From Branchiostoma floridae (Eukaryota > Chordata > Leptocardii > Amphioxiformes > Branchiostomatidae): a stretch of 64,000 nucleotides of DNA. Shown piece after piece: positions 23,170 to 34,874 of the stretch; position 1 is the first letter of the stretch, and every line of letters begins with the position of its first letter. The notes below the pieces were generated by a model, which saw nothing but the letters and a program-made list of their open reading frames with translations, was not told the DNA's origin and ran no database searches. The translations under genes were made by a program, and so were the position numbers. The stretch lies in contig NC_049981.1 of assembly GCF_000003815.2 (NCBI RefSeq), forward strand, positions 17,059,781 through 17,123,780, in the 5' to 3' direction.

Positions 23170-26100
23170 CTTACAAGCCCAGGAAGTCTAGTAATTCTGA
23201 CAGATACCCAATGACAGGTGATGCAGATAATGGTGATATTGCCTTCCTAATGATGAGGCCTTCCCAAGAATGTCTTGAACACCTGGGGAGCACCTGAGGA
23301 TTACTGATACTGCATTATTAGTTCTCTTAGATTTTGTTTATTCTTTTGTATATTTTATGCGGCAGTCTTATGGTAACTGGTGAAATCATAAAAGTTGACA
23401 TTACAGTCTCTTCTTTAAACAATAAACAATGAATCTTATGACTTACAACATTCCTAATTATAACCTCTAACTGTCCTTCAAGTCTTACCTACCAGCCTTA
23501 CAATCCAAGAAACATTACAAGTTAAGCTCTACACCTCAGAAATGGTCAATATATTCTAAAATATTCTCGGCCTCAGCAAAATTATGTCATAAAATGTGTC
23601 TTAATTTATGTTGGGATTGTGAGCATAAGGTCTGAATGACCACTGCTGTGACCTTCGGAGTAGTTACAAAGTAAACATGCTGATGTGGGCAACTGCTTCA
23701 GGTTGGCTGGATTAAGTGACTTTGGGTGTTGTTTGATTCAGCACTCTGGAAGGTTTGATGTAACCAGTCAGCTTTTTATAGTTTGAAGTACTCATGCCAC
23801 TAGTGCTGAAAGTTGAGATGTTGTCAAACTTTTGTTTCAAAATATTAAAATGTTTAATTTCAATATTTGCTTTAACATGCTGGAAGATATTGTTTCAATA
23901 AGTGTCAGCTTTATCAATGTATATTCACCAGTAGATATTTGCATTACAACTGTTGGCACCCTTTATGTGTATCTTTTTGAATGTCCAATTTGCGAAATTC
24001 ATACCATTGCTTACATTGATGACAAAATAAGAATAGCATCTCTTCAGTCAACCCAACATCTATGGTAACTGGTAAAACAGATTTCCTAAAATCTACAAAT
24101 GTTAAATGTTATGGATTTGAATTGCCACTTATAGTTATACTTATTGTAGAAGGGATAGCATTACCAGGATACATCCTTCTTGCCCGAGGCACCAGCCAAT
24201 ATGGAATGTACAGTCTGTAGACTAAGGTATTAGTCCAGTCTTTAATCATTCATCATTTCCACTAAAGAACTGCTGTTGCTGGTAAACGTGGGACAAATAA
24301 AGCAGGCTTCTCCTGACCTTTCCTAAAACGGGGGTGTTTAAATTGCTGGTGAGTACACACTTTGCCTCTAACTAAGGGGTACCTTAAGTTGTCGCCAATC
24401 CATCAGACCAGGCACCTAACGTCTGCAATACATCACTGCCAGAGTACCTGTCACCATGCCGACCACTAGACAGTTTTGATTGAGGACTTCCATGCACAAG
24501 GAAAACGTAATTCCTCGACATTTTCCTCAGGGGATAAGAAATTGGCTGGAAAATGTCATGCACCCTATGGATTATCTGCTTATTCAATTGGGAGATGCTT
24601 ATTTCCTATTACAAAGTCTCTTTGTAACATATATGTAGGTGATATGACTTGAGGCAACCATTTCCTTAAAAACTACAAAGTGACACCAATTGAGTTGACC
24701 AAAGTGACACCAACCTTCCTACTAATACCAGTAAGAGAAAAATTCAAAGACAGAAGCAAAACATAGCTTTTTTTAGGAATCTAAGAAAAGTTCATTCTGT
24801 TAACATGGTCAACTTTAATCAGTATTGTAGCATTGTTGTGTTTACTGGACATGTTTTACAGCAAGATTGGGGCAAGATCAGTACCTTAAGCTCTCAGAAA
24901 GAGACCTATACATCATAATCATAAAATCTGGAGAATTGCACCATCAATCAAGTGTGGCCTTAAGCACTGAAAGCCTCTTCTCTTGGAGCTAGTTTTTTTG
25001 AGCTGTTTTTCCCCATTCTGATGGGAGGGGCATCATCCAACAATAGTGCCGTGTCTCCCTCTAGCTGTTTTCATTCTATTTTCATGTCTCCAACTAATGA
25101 ACACCAAACTTGCATCATTTTTGACACTACATTTCATAACATCGTAGAAAACGATAAAAGACTCCTGGCCAATATCTGGACATGATAATGTGTATGACGC
25201 TTTGATTTTTTATGGCAAAAGACTCTTTGCTGGCATTCTTTTGACTAATCCAATTGGACAGTTGGTGAAACCAAAATCTAATAATCCCCAAATGTTATAG
25301 AATTACACTCAGTAACCTTTCTTCTCACAAACCTAAGTAAGTATTTCTTTGGTCCACACAAGAAACATCACATATCATTCTTTCCATTTCAAACCATGTG
25401 TTGACATCTTTAGCCTTGTAAAATGTATCTCCAAATATTGCTTTGTTCAAAACATTTTGTGCACACCAAGGAGACTTTTTGTCTATTGCAGTTTGGGAAC
25501 AGACCAGTATCTACAAGTCTCTATGGCATCTCTTTCCCCTCTTTTTTTCACAGCCATCCACAGGAAACATGCCCAAGTGAATCAAATTCATATCCCAAGT
25601 GCATTTTGCAAACATGACCTTTGTGAGTCTTGAGCAGACTGTTCAAGGTTGCTGTATCTCCTGATCCCTGACAAAGCTCCTAATGGCTTACACTGGACAG
25701 TGTTTATCTCCTGCTATATGTCATTCACCTGACAACGGGATCATTCTGGGATCTGAGAAGTTACATATTTGGTCCTTCAGCTTGCTGCTATTCAGATTAC
25801 TTGCCATTTTTAACCTTCTCCCAGATGCCTTACCCAATAATCACTACAAATGTGGTGCTAGAAGGCTGAAAATTAACCAAAAGAATACTGTTGGAGTCTA
25901 TTGAAAGACACACTCAGACAGATTCTGGAGTTTGGAAGCAAAATCATACTATTGGAAAATTCTCTTTAGAATTAGCAAGATTAGCAAGAAAAAATCTGTA
26001 TTGTTACATAACATTATAGAAAAAAGTAAAAACATAGTGAGTCTCTTTTCTGTTGGGACATATTTAATCCTTTTCTATTATCTAAAAAAAATTGTTTCAC

Positions 26101-26762
26101 TTTAAGGTTCAAAATTCACTATAAATGGTTTTATAAATCTATATCTTACACTCCACTATCATTCTGCAAAAAATGTAGCCCTCTTTTAGTTGTTTAACCT
26201 TTCAAAAAGGCAAAAAGGACAATACCAATACATTCACACCAAAGTTTCCACTAATTGTTTTTCTCTAAATGCACAATGATTTTTCAATTCAAAATCCCTT
26301 TTGCTTATAGTGGTGTACCACAAACCTCTTCAATGCATTTAGTAACAAATCTTACAAATTTCATAGCTTCTGAATATGCCTGCAATAATTATGTTGAGAT
26401 TGCTGTGGAAGGAAGCCTTGTAGCAAACAATGCATACCTAAACAAAACATCACTGGCTGTCTAAAGAGAACAGTCTGTTTGCAGTCGACCATTAATATCA
26501 CAAACAATATCCTGACCGCTTTCTTTATTCCCGTACACTTGACTGGGCCCATAGATCACCTGTTTTGCATGGCCTCTTTGTGTCTGTATCTGAAAATGGC
26601 CTACTTACACCAGCCGCATGTAATAAAACAAACATGATGGCTTTACTGTGGGGAGGTTGCGGTGGGTGGGGTATACCACACGAAGAACACATGGCCCCTT
26701 CTGAATTATTTGAAACTGAATAATACTGACAATTCATGTGAACAGTTGAACTGCCTTGCGGT
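23170..26762. other. non-coding host DNA, no gene seen
   Basis: AT-rich, with one dispersed-motif copy at 23797-23829. Overlapping ORFs at 25349-25633 and elsewhere show no domain. Confidence 0.5.
23797..23829 (+). repeat. dispersed GGTGCTGAA motif copy
   Basis: CCACTAGTGCTGAAAGTTGA followed by GATGTTGTCAAAC. Confidence 0.5.
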
Positions 26763-26862
26763 NNNNNNNNNNNNNNNNNNNNNNNNNNNNNNNNNNNNNN
26801 NNNNNNNNNNNNNNNNNNNNNNNNNNNNNNNNNNNNNNNNNNNNNNNNNNNNNNNNNNNNNN
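26763..26862. other. assembly gap (100 N, probably of unknown true size)
   Basis: Exactly 100 N, a common placeholder length for gaps of unknown size. Confidence 1.
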
Positions 26863-27029
26863 CTGCTTTAGACTGGGTCCACTTAGACCAGATGAATCCT
26901 TACTCTTTTTCACGGGTGAGAAGGAATTTTTTTTTTATGTGCCTGAGGTGTGGCTATCCTAAACATGGAACCTCTGGCTTCACATCAAATCAGAGAAGAC
27001 ATCCCTACTCAAGTTAGGTACTTATTTTC

Positions 27030-27180
27030 ACCAGTGAGTTGAGTTGAGTAAGAATATAGGTATAAAGTGCCTTGCCGAGGGCAAAGTATTTAGGTCTTGG
27101 TACAGATTGGAACGCAGAACCTTCAGATTTCAAGTCAACAACGATAACTACAAAACTATATTGCCAGCTCAATGGTGTCA
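27030..27180 (-). mobile_element. tRNA-derived SINE (minus strand)
   Basis: The minus strand reads TTTTGTAGTTATCGTTGTTG (A box region), GACTTGAAATCTGAAGGTTC and a decayed B box GCGTTCCAATCTG. CTCGGCAAGGCACTTTATAC and an ACTCAACTCAACTCA tail follow. The order anticodon-arm-like block, B box, GGCAAGGCACTT tail is characteristic of tRNA-derived SINEs of marine invertebrates. Confidence 0.75.
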
Positions 27181-27889
27181 TTGACATACATTGTGCTGGA
27201 AAATTTTTTGTTTGTTATCTAAGAACTAAAAATTTCCATATCAAATGACAGAAAAAGTCCTGACCAAAAAAATGAATGCTAGTAGTTTTGATACAGCATC
27301 ATCAGCATCATCCCTTAACCAAGCTATTCTGACAATATCATATCAGCATTAGGAGCCATAGTAAGAACAGCACTGTTGTATGATAAGGGCCAACGGTGAA
27401 AGTTGAAAATGAAGTACATCTGACAGACTTGGATTAATGCCCCAATTATGCCAGCACTACAAACTCCAGACCGAATCTTGTTAAAGCCTTCATGTCCATC
27501 GGCATTCACGTACATTGATCAGGAGCTGATAATGGCCTGTGTAAGAGGCTCATACATCATACATCCGATGGCTATCTGTCCCTGGACAGTCTCAACACAT
27601 GTGAACACAGCAGATTGACATTTAAAGTAATACAGTCATGGAACACTTATCATCTATCTTCCTCTACAATGATTAACACTCCCGGCTACATCACAATGAA
27701 TATTTCAAGGTTATTTTCTTATCTATGGCAGTTCATTAATATTGGGCTAAGTGCAAGTTTGATGGTGACTGTAAAACATAAGTTGTAGATATCCATAGAC
27801 AGGGAGATTATGAACTTACATTATAAGTCGTGTGTAAACAAAACATTTTTGTCATCATAATTGTTATTTTTGACAATTCAGTCCCAATG

Positions 27890-28020
27890 CTAGATTTCAA
27901 ATCCCAGTTGTTGTTTCTCACTCTACATGCACACTACTCGTAATTCTTGGGACAGAATGTTGAGCCGTGATCCATTGTTCATTTGCTTGTTGAAAAGAGC
28001 TTGGGAAATACCTCCAGTAC
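27890..28020 (+). mobile_element. SINE with B box and GGGACAGAATG central motif
   Basis: TTCAAATCCCAGTTGTTGTT, CTCACTCTACATGCACACTA, then CTTGGGACAGAATGTTGAGC. Sister copies at 16140 (plus) and 22805 (minus). Confidence 0.65.
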
Positions 28021-28859
28021 AATGAACCTGCAAATAGCATCTGTCTTCTCTATCACAACTAATGGAAGATTAGCTCTTCAGTGAGTTAAACTGGTTTGAA
28101 ATTCACCTTTTTTAGATCAAAAATTAGGATCCATATGTGAAAGTTAGACCTTTTGAAACAGTCCCTTCAATTTGCCTCCAAGCACTGGAAAGAACTAGAA
28201 AATATCAAAAATTGATCTGAAATCATGCATCGTAATTTGTCGTTGTTTAAAGGTTGTCAACCTACATGTCCCGAGGGGTAGCTTTTGACAAGTCCCCTAA
28301 GTATGAATCATGGAACTTATCATACTTGTATCAGTTATTAAAGATGTTTGCCCTGATTTTTAGTAATTCTCTTAGGAGACGCAGAAAGAAGCAGCACCTT
28401 CACTTATCAAAATGTAATACACATGGTTATAGGTGTCCTTCAATCTTATTCATGATTATGAATCTAAAATTGCTGGAAGTTTTCCAAACTCAGATTTAGC
28501 AGTGTTTAACAGCTTGTGGATTTTCTTTTTGTTCAATACACAATTTTGCAATAGATCTTTAAGTCAGCAGGACAGATTGCTTATTGAATATTAACTATTG
28601 AAATTTAAATGTATACATATATTACAACATCTTCTTTTTCAACTTTGCTCATTAGCATTTACTTTCAGACACTTTTTTTTTAATTCTTGGCATACATGTG
28701 CTCATTATGCAACTTCTGTGTGCCATTTATAGTATGGTCATAAACTATTTTTTTTCAAAACAGACAAATATTGATGCCTGTGCAAATGTCATCCATCCAA
28801 TCAAAGCAGTGTGTCCACAACTCTACAAGCAGCACTATTAGAACCCAAGCTTCCCCAGA

Positions 28860-29170
28860 GCACAGGCAACTTACATCTAATTATGCACATGCGAACATCC
28901 CACCATTTGTGGACGATGATTAACGACCCCTGGCAGACCTCGATTTTTGAACTTTTATTACATTTCAGTTGAAAAATGGCAGAGATACATCACACCCCGA
29001 GGTGCTCAACAAATCAGATGTTTCTCCTCATCAAAATGGTGACATTTCCTAATGTGACATTCATCATTCTAAAATGGCTGTCACAGGAATCCACCGCTAG
29101 AGGACACTACTCGCAATGGCAGAATGAGTCACCCCCCTCCCACGACCAGGAACGATGACCTCTGTCTGCC
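28860..29170. promoter_or_regulatory. unique CpG-containing block, candidate regulatory element
   Basis: Contains CATCTAATTATGCACATGCG, GATGATTAACGACC and AGAATGAGTCACCC (an AP-1-like TGAGTCA) within about 300 bases of non-repetitive sequence. A 60-codon ORF (28976-29158) overlaps it without a recognisable domain. Inferred only. Confidence 0.25.
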
Positions 29171-29347
29171 AAACAAGTCACATCAATATCTGATGGGAGA
29201 GTCCATTTTTGTAGAGGGATAACTGTGATAAAATTTATCAAATCAATGTGAGAAACACAGTCAGAACTTTTCAATTGTTTAATTTCACTTCAGGTCAATG
29301 GATTTTGCAGAGGGATTGCACGCTTTGTGTCAACATCAACAAACAGT

Positions 29348-29377
29348 TTTATCATGTTGAACTTTATCATGTTGAAT
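29348..29377 (+). repeat. 15-bp tandem duplication
   Basis: TTTATCATGTTGAAC then TTTATCATGTTGAAT. Confidence 0.85.
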
Positions 29378-30485
29378 CTTTACATAACCATGTACATGTA
29401 TATATTGAATATGTCAACATGTGTTGAGATGTTTTTAATCATTATAATCCTGTAAGAGAGTTAAACATATAAGCTTTCATTAAGAATTTGTATTCTGCCA
29501 TTGTTCAAATTCTATTTTAACATATTGGAGTCAGACTGGTTTTGACATGCATTTGATAAACACGTTGAAAGCAACAATGGCACTGTTAAACAGATATCCT
29601 TGGCCTTTCCACTACTGTAACAGGGGAACCTGCTGTTCCAGCCCAGCTCAAGGACAAACACATTAGGTTATTAAGAACCATCTTCTTTCATTTCTCTCAG
29701 GTAATTTTGTCCACAACTTCAATAGATCAACAGATCACACTAGAGAGTTGCTCGTGGGCATAATATATAGCAGACTACGTATAAAGTATGCATCTTATTT
29801 TCAAATCTGGATACTGGACAACAGAGGTGTACCAGCCTTTTGACCAAACTAAAATGACCATAAGACTGTGAATTATAAGGACACAAGCAACCATCCACAT
29901 GGAAGCAACATGGTAGATCCCAGAAAAGGCTATGTGACGGAAACATCCATATATCTCCAGGGACATTTTTATGATTATGACGATCACCCCCACTGATGAC
30001 CCTCCCCCGCTAATGGGTACGTTTGGTGTGGGTTCAACCAATATTAGAAGGGTTATCAAGTCTAGCTTGAAGGGACGAGAGAATGAAGACATTCGTCAAG
30101 CAGACAAACCCAGATATGTTGGGAGGAATCAATGTCAGAAGATAGGGAAGTTGCTGGTAGGTTACCAGGAAGCGTCAACTATCATCGGATCATCCCACCT
30201 ACTACACTGCAGAGCAATGGTATTTGCTGTTCCACAGTGATGGACAGTTATAAGTCTTACTCCCTGTAAGCGTAGGGGATTAACACCAAGACTGAAAAAA
30301 TGATAATAACATTTTTCATGGCTCTAGGACATTACAAAGTGAAACAAAAGCAAAGGGCAGGGACGAAAACTTGAATATAATTGTATTTGTTCTGTAAAAC
30401 CAGTGTGTGTACCAAGGAATAAACTTGACCCTCAGGCTCAGTTTTCAATATTTAGTTCCAGTTAAGCATAATTTTTTTCAAATCT

Positions 30486-30592
30486 GAGAACCAAGAAATT
30501 AAATTGGTGAGGCCTTAGAAAGGAATTCACTAACCACTAGTACTTAGGAAGGTTACTTTCCCTAGTGCTGAAACTGCAGCTGTTGTTGTCAC
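30486..30592 (+). repeat. composite dispersed repeat (AGAACCAAG block plus GGTGCTGAA block)
   Basis: GAGAACCAAGAAATTAAATT, GGTGAGGCCTTAG, then an imperfect palindrome centred near 30545 (CACTAG...CTAGTG), then CCCTAGTGCTGAAACTGCAG and TGTTGTTGTCAC. It shows that two otherwise separate dispersed motifs belong to one element, possibly a MITE with CACTAG-type ends. Confidence 0.5.
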
Positions 30593-31935
30593 ATTGTATT
30601 TTTTCCCACATGAAAAATCATGACAATGTAATATCATTCTATTCTGTATTATTGAAACTGCTGCTATAGTGTATATTTTAATGTACCTACGAACTTAACC
30701 ACAAACTTTGCCTTTCAAAGTGATGCCATTGTATTGTCTATTCCAAGACTGTTGCCATTTGGTCAAAACTTTTGAGCTCATTTTCTAGTGTTGGAAATTA
30801 CTGTTAAATTCTGCTTCATCTTCACAAAAGACTCTGCCAAATTGAATGCAGATGAATTAACAATCAAAGTTTTGATTGAATTTAACCAGCAACATAATAA
30901 ATTAAATGGTCTTTTCGCAAAGAAATCAGGGCTGGATACAAAATATGGAACAACTGTTTGCCATTGGTTGAAAAAGGATAAACTTAACTGTTCTTACGCT
31001 CTACTCTGGTTGTGACCCTCACTGGCTGCTTTCTTGGGAGCAAGGTAGCTTTCTTGGAAGAGAAATTACTACAATTAAAAGATTTTTATTTTATCCACAG
31101 ATAAACTCCATATACCATTGGAAGCTTGCAATGTTTTGGAACCTGCTGTGCTACATGGGCCTATTACAGTAGTTTGAAATATCCATACATCCCTCCCCAA
31201 TCTGCCCATTTATATGGCTCACAAGTTTCCCTTCTTGGAGTGATTGTTTTCCCCAAAGTAGGGTAAGTCTCCCAACAATTGGCAGCTTCATATCCATTAT
31301 CTATTACTGCTCCCGGCTATGTTATATTTCCCCAGTGAGGATTTGGAAAATGGTAGGAATTACATAGGAGAACATATTTCAAAATGGCCTGAAGCGCTGT
31401 TGACAAACATAAAACTTAATGGGCTTTTATGGCATCTCTTTGCACACACATTTAATCTAAAATCTTTTATATTCGCAGGATTGCCAAACATTTTGGCATG
31501 GCAACCAAGTTGGCTGATTATTCGTTAGATGTTGTATTCTACATGTGTATGTATTTTAGATGGTTTTTCTTCCAGTAATGTATGTAGCAAAAATATACGC
31601 ATGTCATATAGGTATACTATTAATTAACGTCAAGTCTCAAATTTCCACATTTAAAAAATCTACTGGGAATTTAAAGAGATTCAATGATGCAGTATCATCA
31701 ATCCCCACTAACATTCCTGAGAAGGCCTTGATAAAAACAATTTAATTTCCTAGTTATCAAATTTTTTTAAAATTAAATTTAAAAACTAGAAAAACATGAT
31801 GAAAACCAAAGGACCAGTTTTTTATTTTATTTTGGTGTACTCAGTTTTATGGAGTGAATACAGTCATATTCAACTTTTTGTCCGTACTCTTTGCTTTTAT
31901 AATGTTTCTTCCAATTGTTTTCAACTGACAATGTG

Positions 31936-32030
31936 CAAGAACCAAGGAAATAAATTGGTATGGCCTTAGGTTAAACAGCAGAGTATGAGAAATATCTTTA
32001 CATATACTAGGGAAACCCAATGGCAACCAG
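31936..32030 (+). repeat. dispersed repeat copy (AGAACCAAG block, then ACTAGGGAAA)
   Basis: CAAGAACCAAGGAAATAAAT, TGGTATGGCCTTAGG, then ACTAGGGAAACCC about 40 bases on, which is the inverse of the TTTCCCTAGT found in the 30486 copy. Confidence 0.45.
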
Positions 32031-32479
32031 AACAAAACTGGCCTTATCACTCTACTAATGTCATTTGGAAGCTGAGTGGTGCTGTCACAACCTTTTGAAG
32101 CCTACCACTAAGAGTGTAGCAGAACAAATGTATCTGACGTTACAGCACTGCACCAACAAGTGTCCCTGTCGTGCACGGTTGTTAACGTTTGCCATAATTT
32201 GCTGCTTCGCTTTCCTTTTAAGGCACAATGGTCAACTGTCCTTAAAAGCAGGCAAGCCTTTCAGCATCATGTTTCGAAGCTTCCCTGGATCAACCCATTC
32301 TTGGCAAAAAGGGAGGGACAGCTGTAGTTGACTGTAGTGACAGGCAATGATTTCAAAGCTTTTGGAAGACAGATGGTCAAGACTCTACTGGACTGACAGA
32401 TTTTGAGCAAAACTCATGGCAGACATGCACCCTTGGTCACTCAAACGACGTAAGTCCCACGTAACAAAGGGCGGAGGTT

Positions 32480-32830
32480 CCCTCGGAGCAGGTGAGACGA
32501 CTGACATTTTTGCCAAATGACATATGGATGTGGAATCAGCCAATTTTCCACCATCTAGTCCTACTACTCTGCCTAAGGCTGGGTGATCGGACGTCGATCT
32601 GTCACATCCAACGGACTGTCACCGGCACGGGTCCCGCGGGACGCGTGCAGAATTATGGCAGAATGTTGAATAATATCCCGACTGTAATCACCACATGCAA
32701 ATTTCACGCCTGCAAACTTGGGGTCAAGCGATCCACCGCCATATCTCATTTCCACAGCCGCACCACGGGATGTGTCGCAAACGCGACAGATTACCGCGTA
32801 AAATGCAAGATGAATAATTGATGTAGAGGA
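32480..32830. promoter_or_regulatory. CpG-island-like block, candidate promoter or conserved element
   Basis: The most CpG-dense host-like segment. Features: ACGTCGAT near 32591, the perfect 12-bp palindrome GTCCCGCGGGAC (32631-32642), an octamer ATGCAAAT near 32694, and the hairpin TGTCGCAAACGCGACA (32773-32788). Long overlapping ORFs on both strands (32492-32821 plus, 32573-32944 minus) reflect stop-codon scarcity in GC-rich sequence. No domain was recognised in either. It could be an unannotated promoter or exon. Confidence 0.3.
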
Positions 32831-33052
32831 GTTCTCTTGTGAGGCCCTCAAATAGACAGCGTATTCGCAATGGCATGCATGATTTGTACTGTACAGAATT
32901 TCCGGGATAACCAGATTACTGCACGTTAGGCACGTGCGCATCAAGTCACAAAAACTCTCTCATTACATTCTCTTCAACAATTGTCGGGTGAAAAACAACA
33001 TGGTAAAGAACCCCTGAGTGGCATCTCTCTGCACATATGAAATGCATGAGGT

Positions 33053-33204
33053 NNNNNNNNNNNNNNNNNNNNNNNNNNNNNNNNNNNNNNNNNNNNNNNN
33101 NNNNNNNNNNNNNNNNNNNNNNNNNNNNNNNNNNNNNNNNNNNNNNNNNNNNNNNNNNNNNNNNNNNNNNNNNNNNNNNNNNNNNNNNNNNNNNNNNNNN
33201 NNNN
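33053..33204. other. assembly gap (152 N)
   Basis: Run of N shortly after the CpG-rich block. Confidence 1.
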
Positions 33205-33485
33205 ACAGCTGTTAAGAGGGTCTAAATCCTGAAGTTGAAGTAGTTAGGCTTACTTCACGGTTCAAATGAAGAAAACCTGAAACCTTAGGTCAAATCAATT
33301 TATTCTTAAAATAAAAGTTTGAATAAAAAAATCACATTATAAACTAAACAAACTTGACTTAGAATTTGATGCTTTGAGCTGCTGTTTTCTTCCATAAGGT
33401 TAAAACTCTATCTAAATATGATATAGATACTGCATACATCAAAGAGACATTAAAAAACCTTTTCCAGGAGACAATTTCATCACGT

Positions 33486-33815
33486 TTCAAAGCTGTGGTG
33501 ATACCATTTTTATTGCTGAAAGCTTTTTTGCACACCCCAAGTCTCTGCAACAAGCCCCCCAAGTCCCTGTTTTTCCTTTCTATAGTAAAGCAGACCAACA
33601 GACAGAGACAGGCAGAGGGAGAGAGAGAGAGAGAGAGAGGTCTACCCCAAGACATTTCACAAGAGACAAAAAAAGAGACAGATTGATCCATTTTCAAAGC
33701 TGTGAGGCTCAATACACAGATATTACTTTATACCACTGAAAGCTTTTTCTCACACACCCGAGTCTCTGCAATAAGCCCCCCGCTGGTCTCTCCTGTTTTC
33801 CCTTTCTGACAGTAC
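33486..33815 (+). repeat. tandem duplication of about 207 bp, second copy partial
   Basis: TTCAAAGCTGTG begins both copies (33486 and 33693). Shared blocks follow: GCTGAAAGCTTTTT / ACTGAAAGCTTTTT, GTCTCTGCAA, AAGCCCCCC and CCTGTTTT.CCTTTCT. A (GA)n run (33618-33640) and AGAGACA repeats fill the region between the shared blocks. The 117-codon minus ORF (33359-33712) covers the first copy and shows no domain. Confidence 0.7.
33618..33640 (+). repeat. (GA)n microsatellite
   Basis: GGGA then about ten GA units. Confidence 0.9.
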
Positions 33816-34266
33816 CTCAGTCTGATAAGGTTTTGGCATGACTTATGCTGCCCTTTTTGTGAGCTGACTCATATAATCTGAAGCACAGGTCGTAAAACTG
33901 ACTTGATATACCATCGTGGAGTCTTCGATGTAAGGCGGCTCAGACACATCCAAAATGCCCTTCACAACATGTTAGTATCTCTGGATGGGTCTGATCATAA
34001 ACCTCTATTCCTGGTTTATCAGCAAATGTTGAAAAAATTTACATCATAGTTGACAAGGCATCAAGGTAACTGCTGAGGGTCCCTGTATTATAGGGTTGTT
34101 CCAGAGAGGAAAATCAAATGATGATCACTAGTCTCTATTCCAATTCTTCACTTGACTTTCACTTCATTTTTGTTGTTGACTTTGCAACACCACGGCAAAA
34201 AATTGTTTCTATCATATGATATTTTCCATTCAATCACATGTTGATGTTATCTCTTGATCTTCTCCT

Positions 34267-34430
34267 NNNNNNNNNNNNNNNNNNNNNNNNNNNNNNNNNN
34301 NNNNNNNNNNNNNNNNNNNNNNNNNNNNNNNNNNNNNNNNNNNNNNNNNNNNNNNNNNNNNNNNNNNNNNNNNNNNNNNNNNNNNNNNNNNNNNNNNNNN
34401 NNNNNNNNNNNNNNNNNNNNNNNNNNNNNN
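34267..34430. other. assembly gap (164 N)
   Basis: Run of N. Confidence 1.
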
Positions 34431-34439
34431 CTATTGCCC

Positions 34440-34870
34440 GACATTTGTCAGAACCATTTGGTGATTAGTTCAAGGTCGGTAACCAATGACATCCCTCATT
34501 TTTGTGCATGACACACAGACAGCAAGGACATTTCAATCACACGCATCCCAATTTCATAACGGTTGCTGGCGTAACACATTGTCCATTACCTAGCTGTCTG
34601 ACAGGAATTAATTTGCAACAAGGTACTTATTGTCAGGCTGGAGAATTTATGAATACAAAATGACCTTCTGCAAACACGTCGGCAGGAAGTGACCGTCCTT
34701 CTGTCTGCCTAAATACCAACTTGCTGGCCTGATTGCCGGCACCGTGCCAAATTTGGGCAGCTAGGTACAATCTAACCTTGATCTTGCACGCACCACAAAG
34801 GATGATTGACAGCTGCCATGCAAGACCTACTTTTCATCTGTTATGCATATGCATGGGTTCTATGCTACAC
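34440..34870. promoter_or_regulatory. unique block with AATTAATTTGCA, candidate regulatory element
   Basis: Non-repetitive, moderately CpG-containing. AATTAATTTGCAACAAGG and TTATGCATATGCATGG are homeodomain/POU-like. Inferred only. Confidence 0.25.
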
Positions 34871-34874
34871 AGTA

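Noticed and set aside
32492-32944. Overlapping 109- and 123-codon ORFs on opposite strands
   Set aside because: Open on both strands because of GC/CpG richness. No domain in either, so kept as a CpG-rich block instead.
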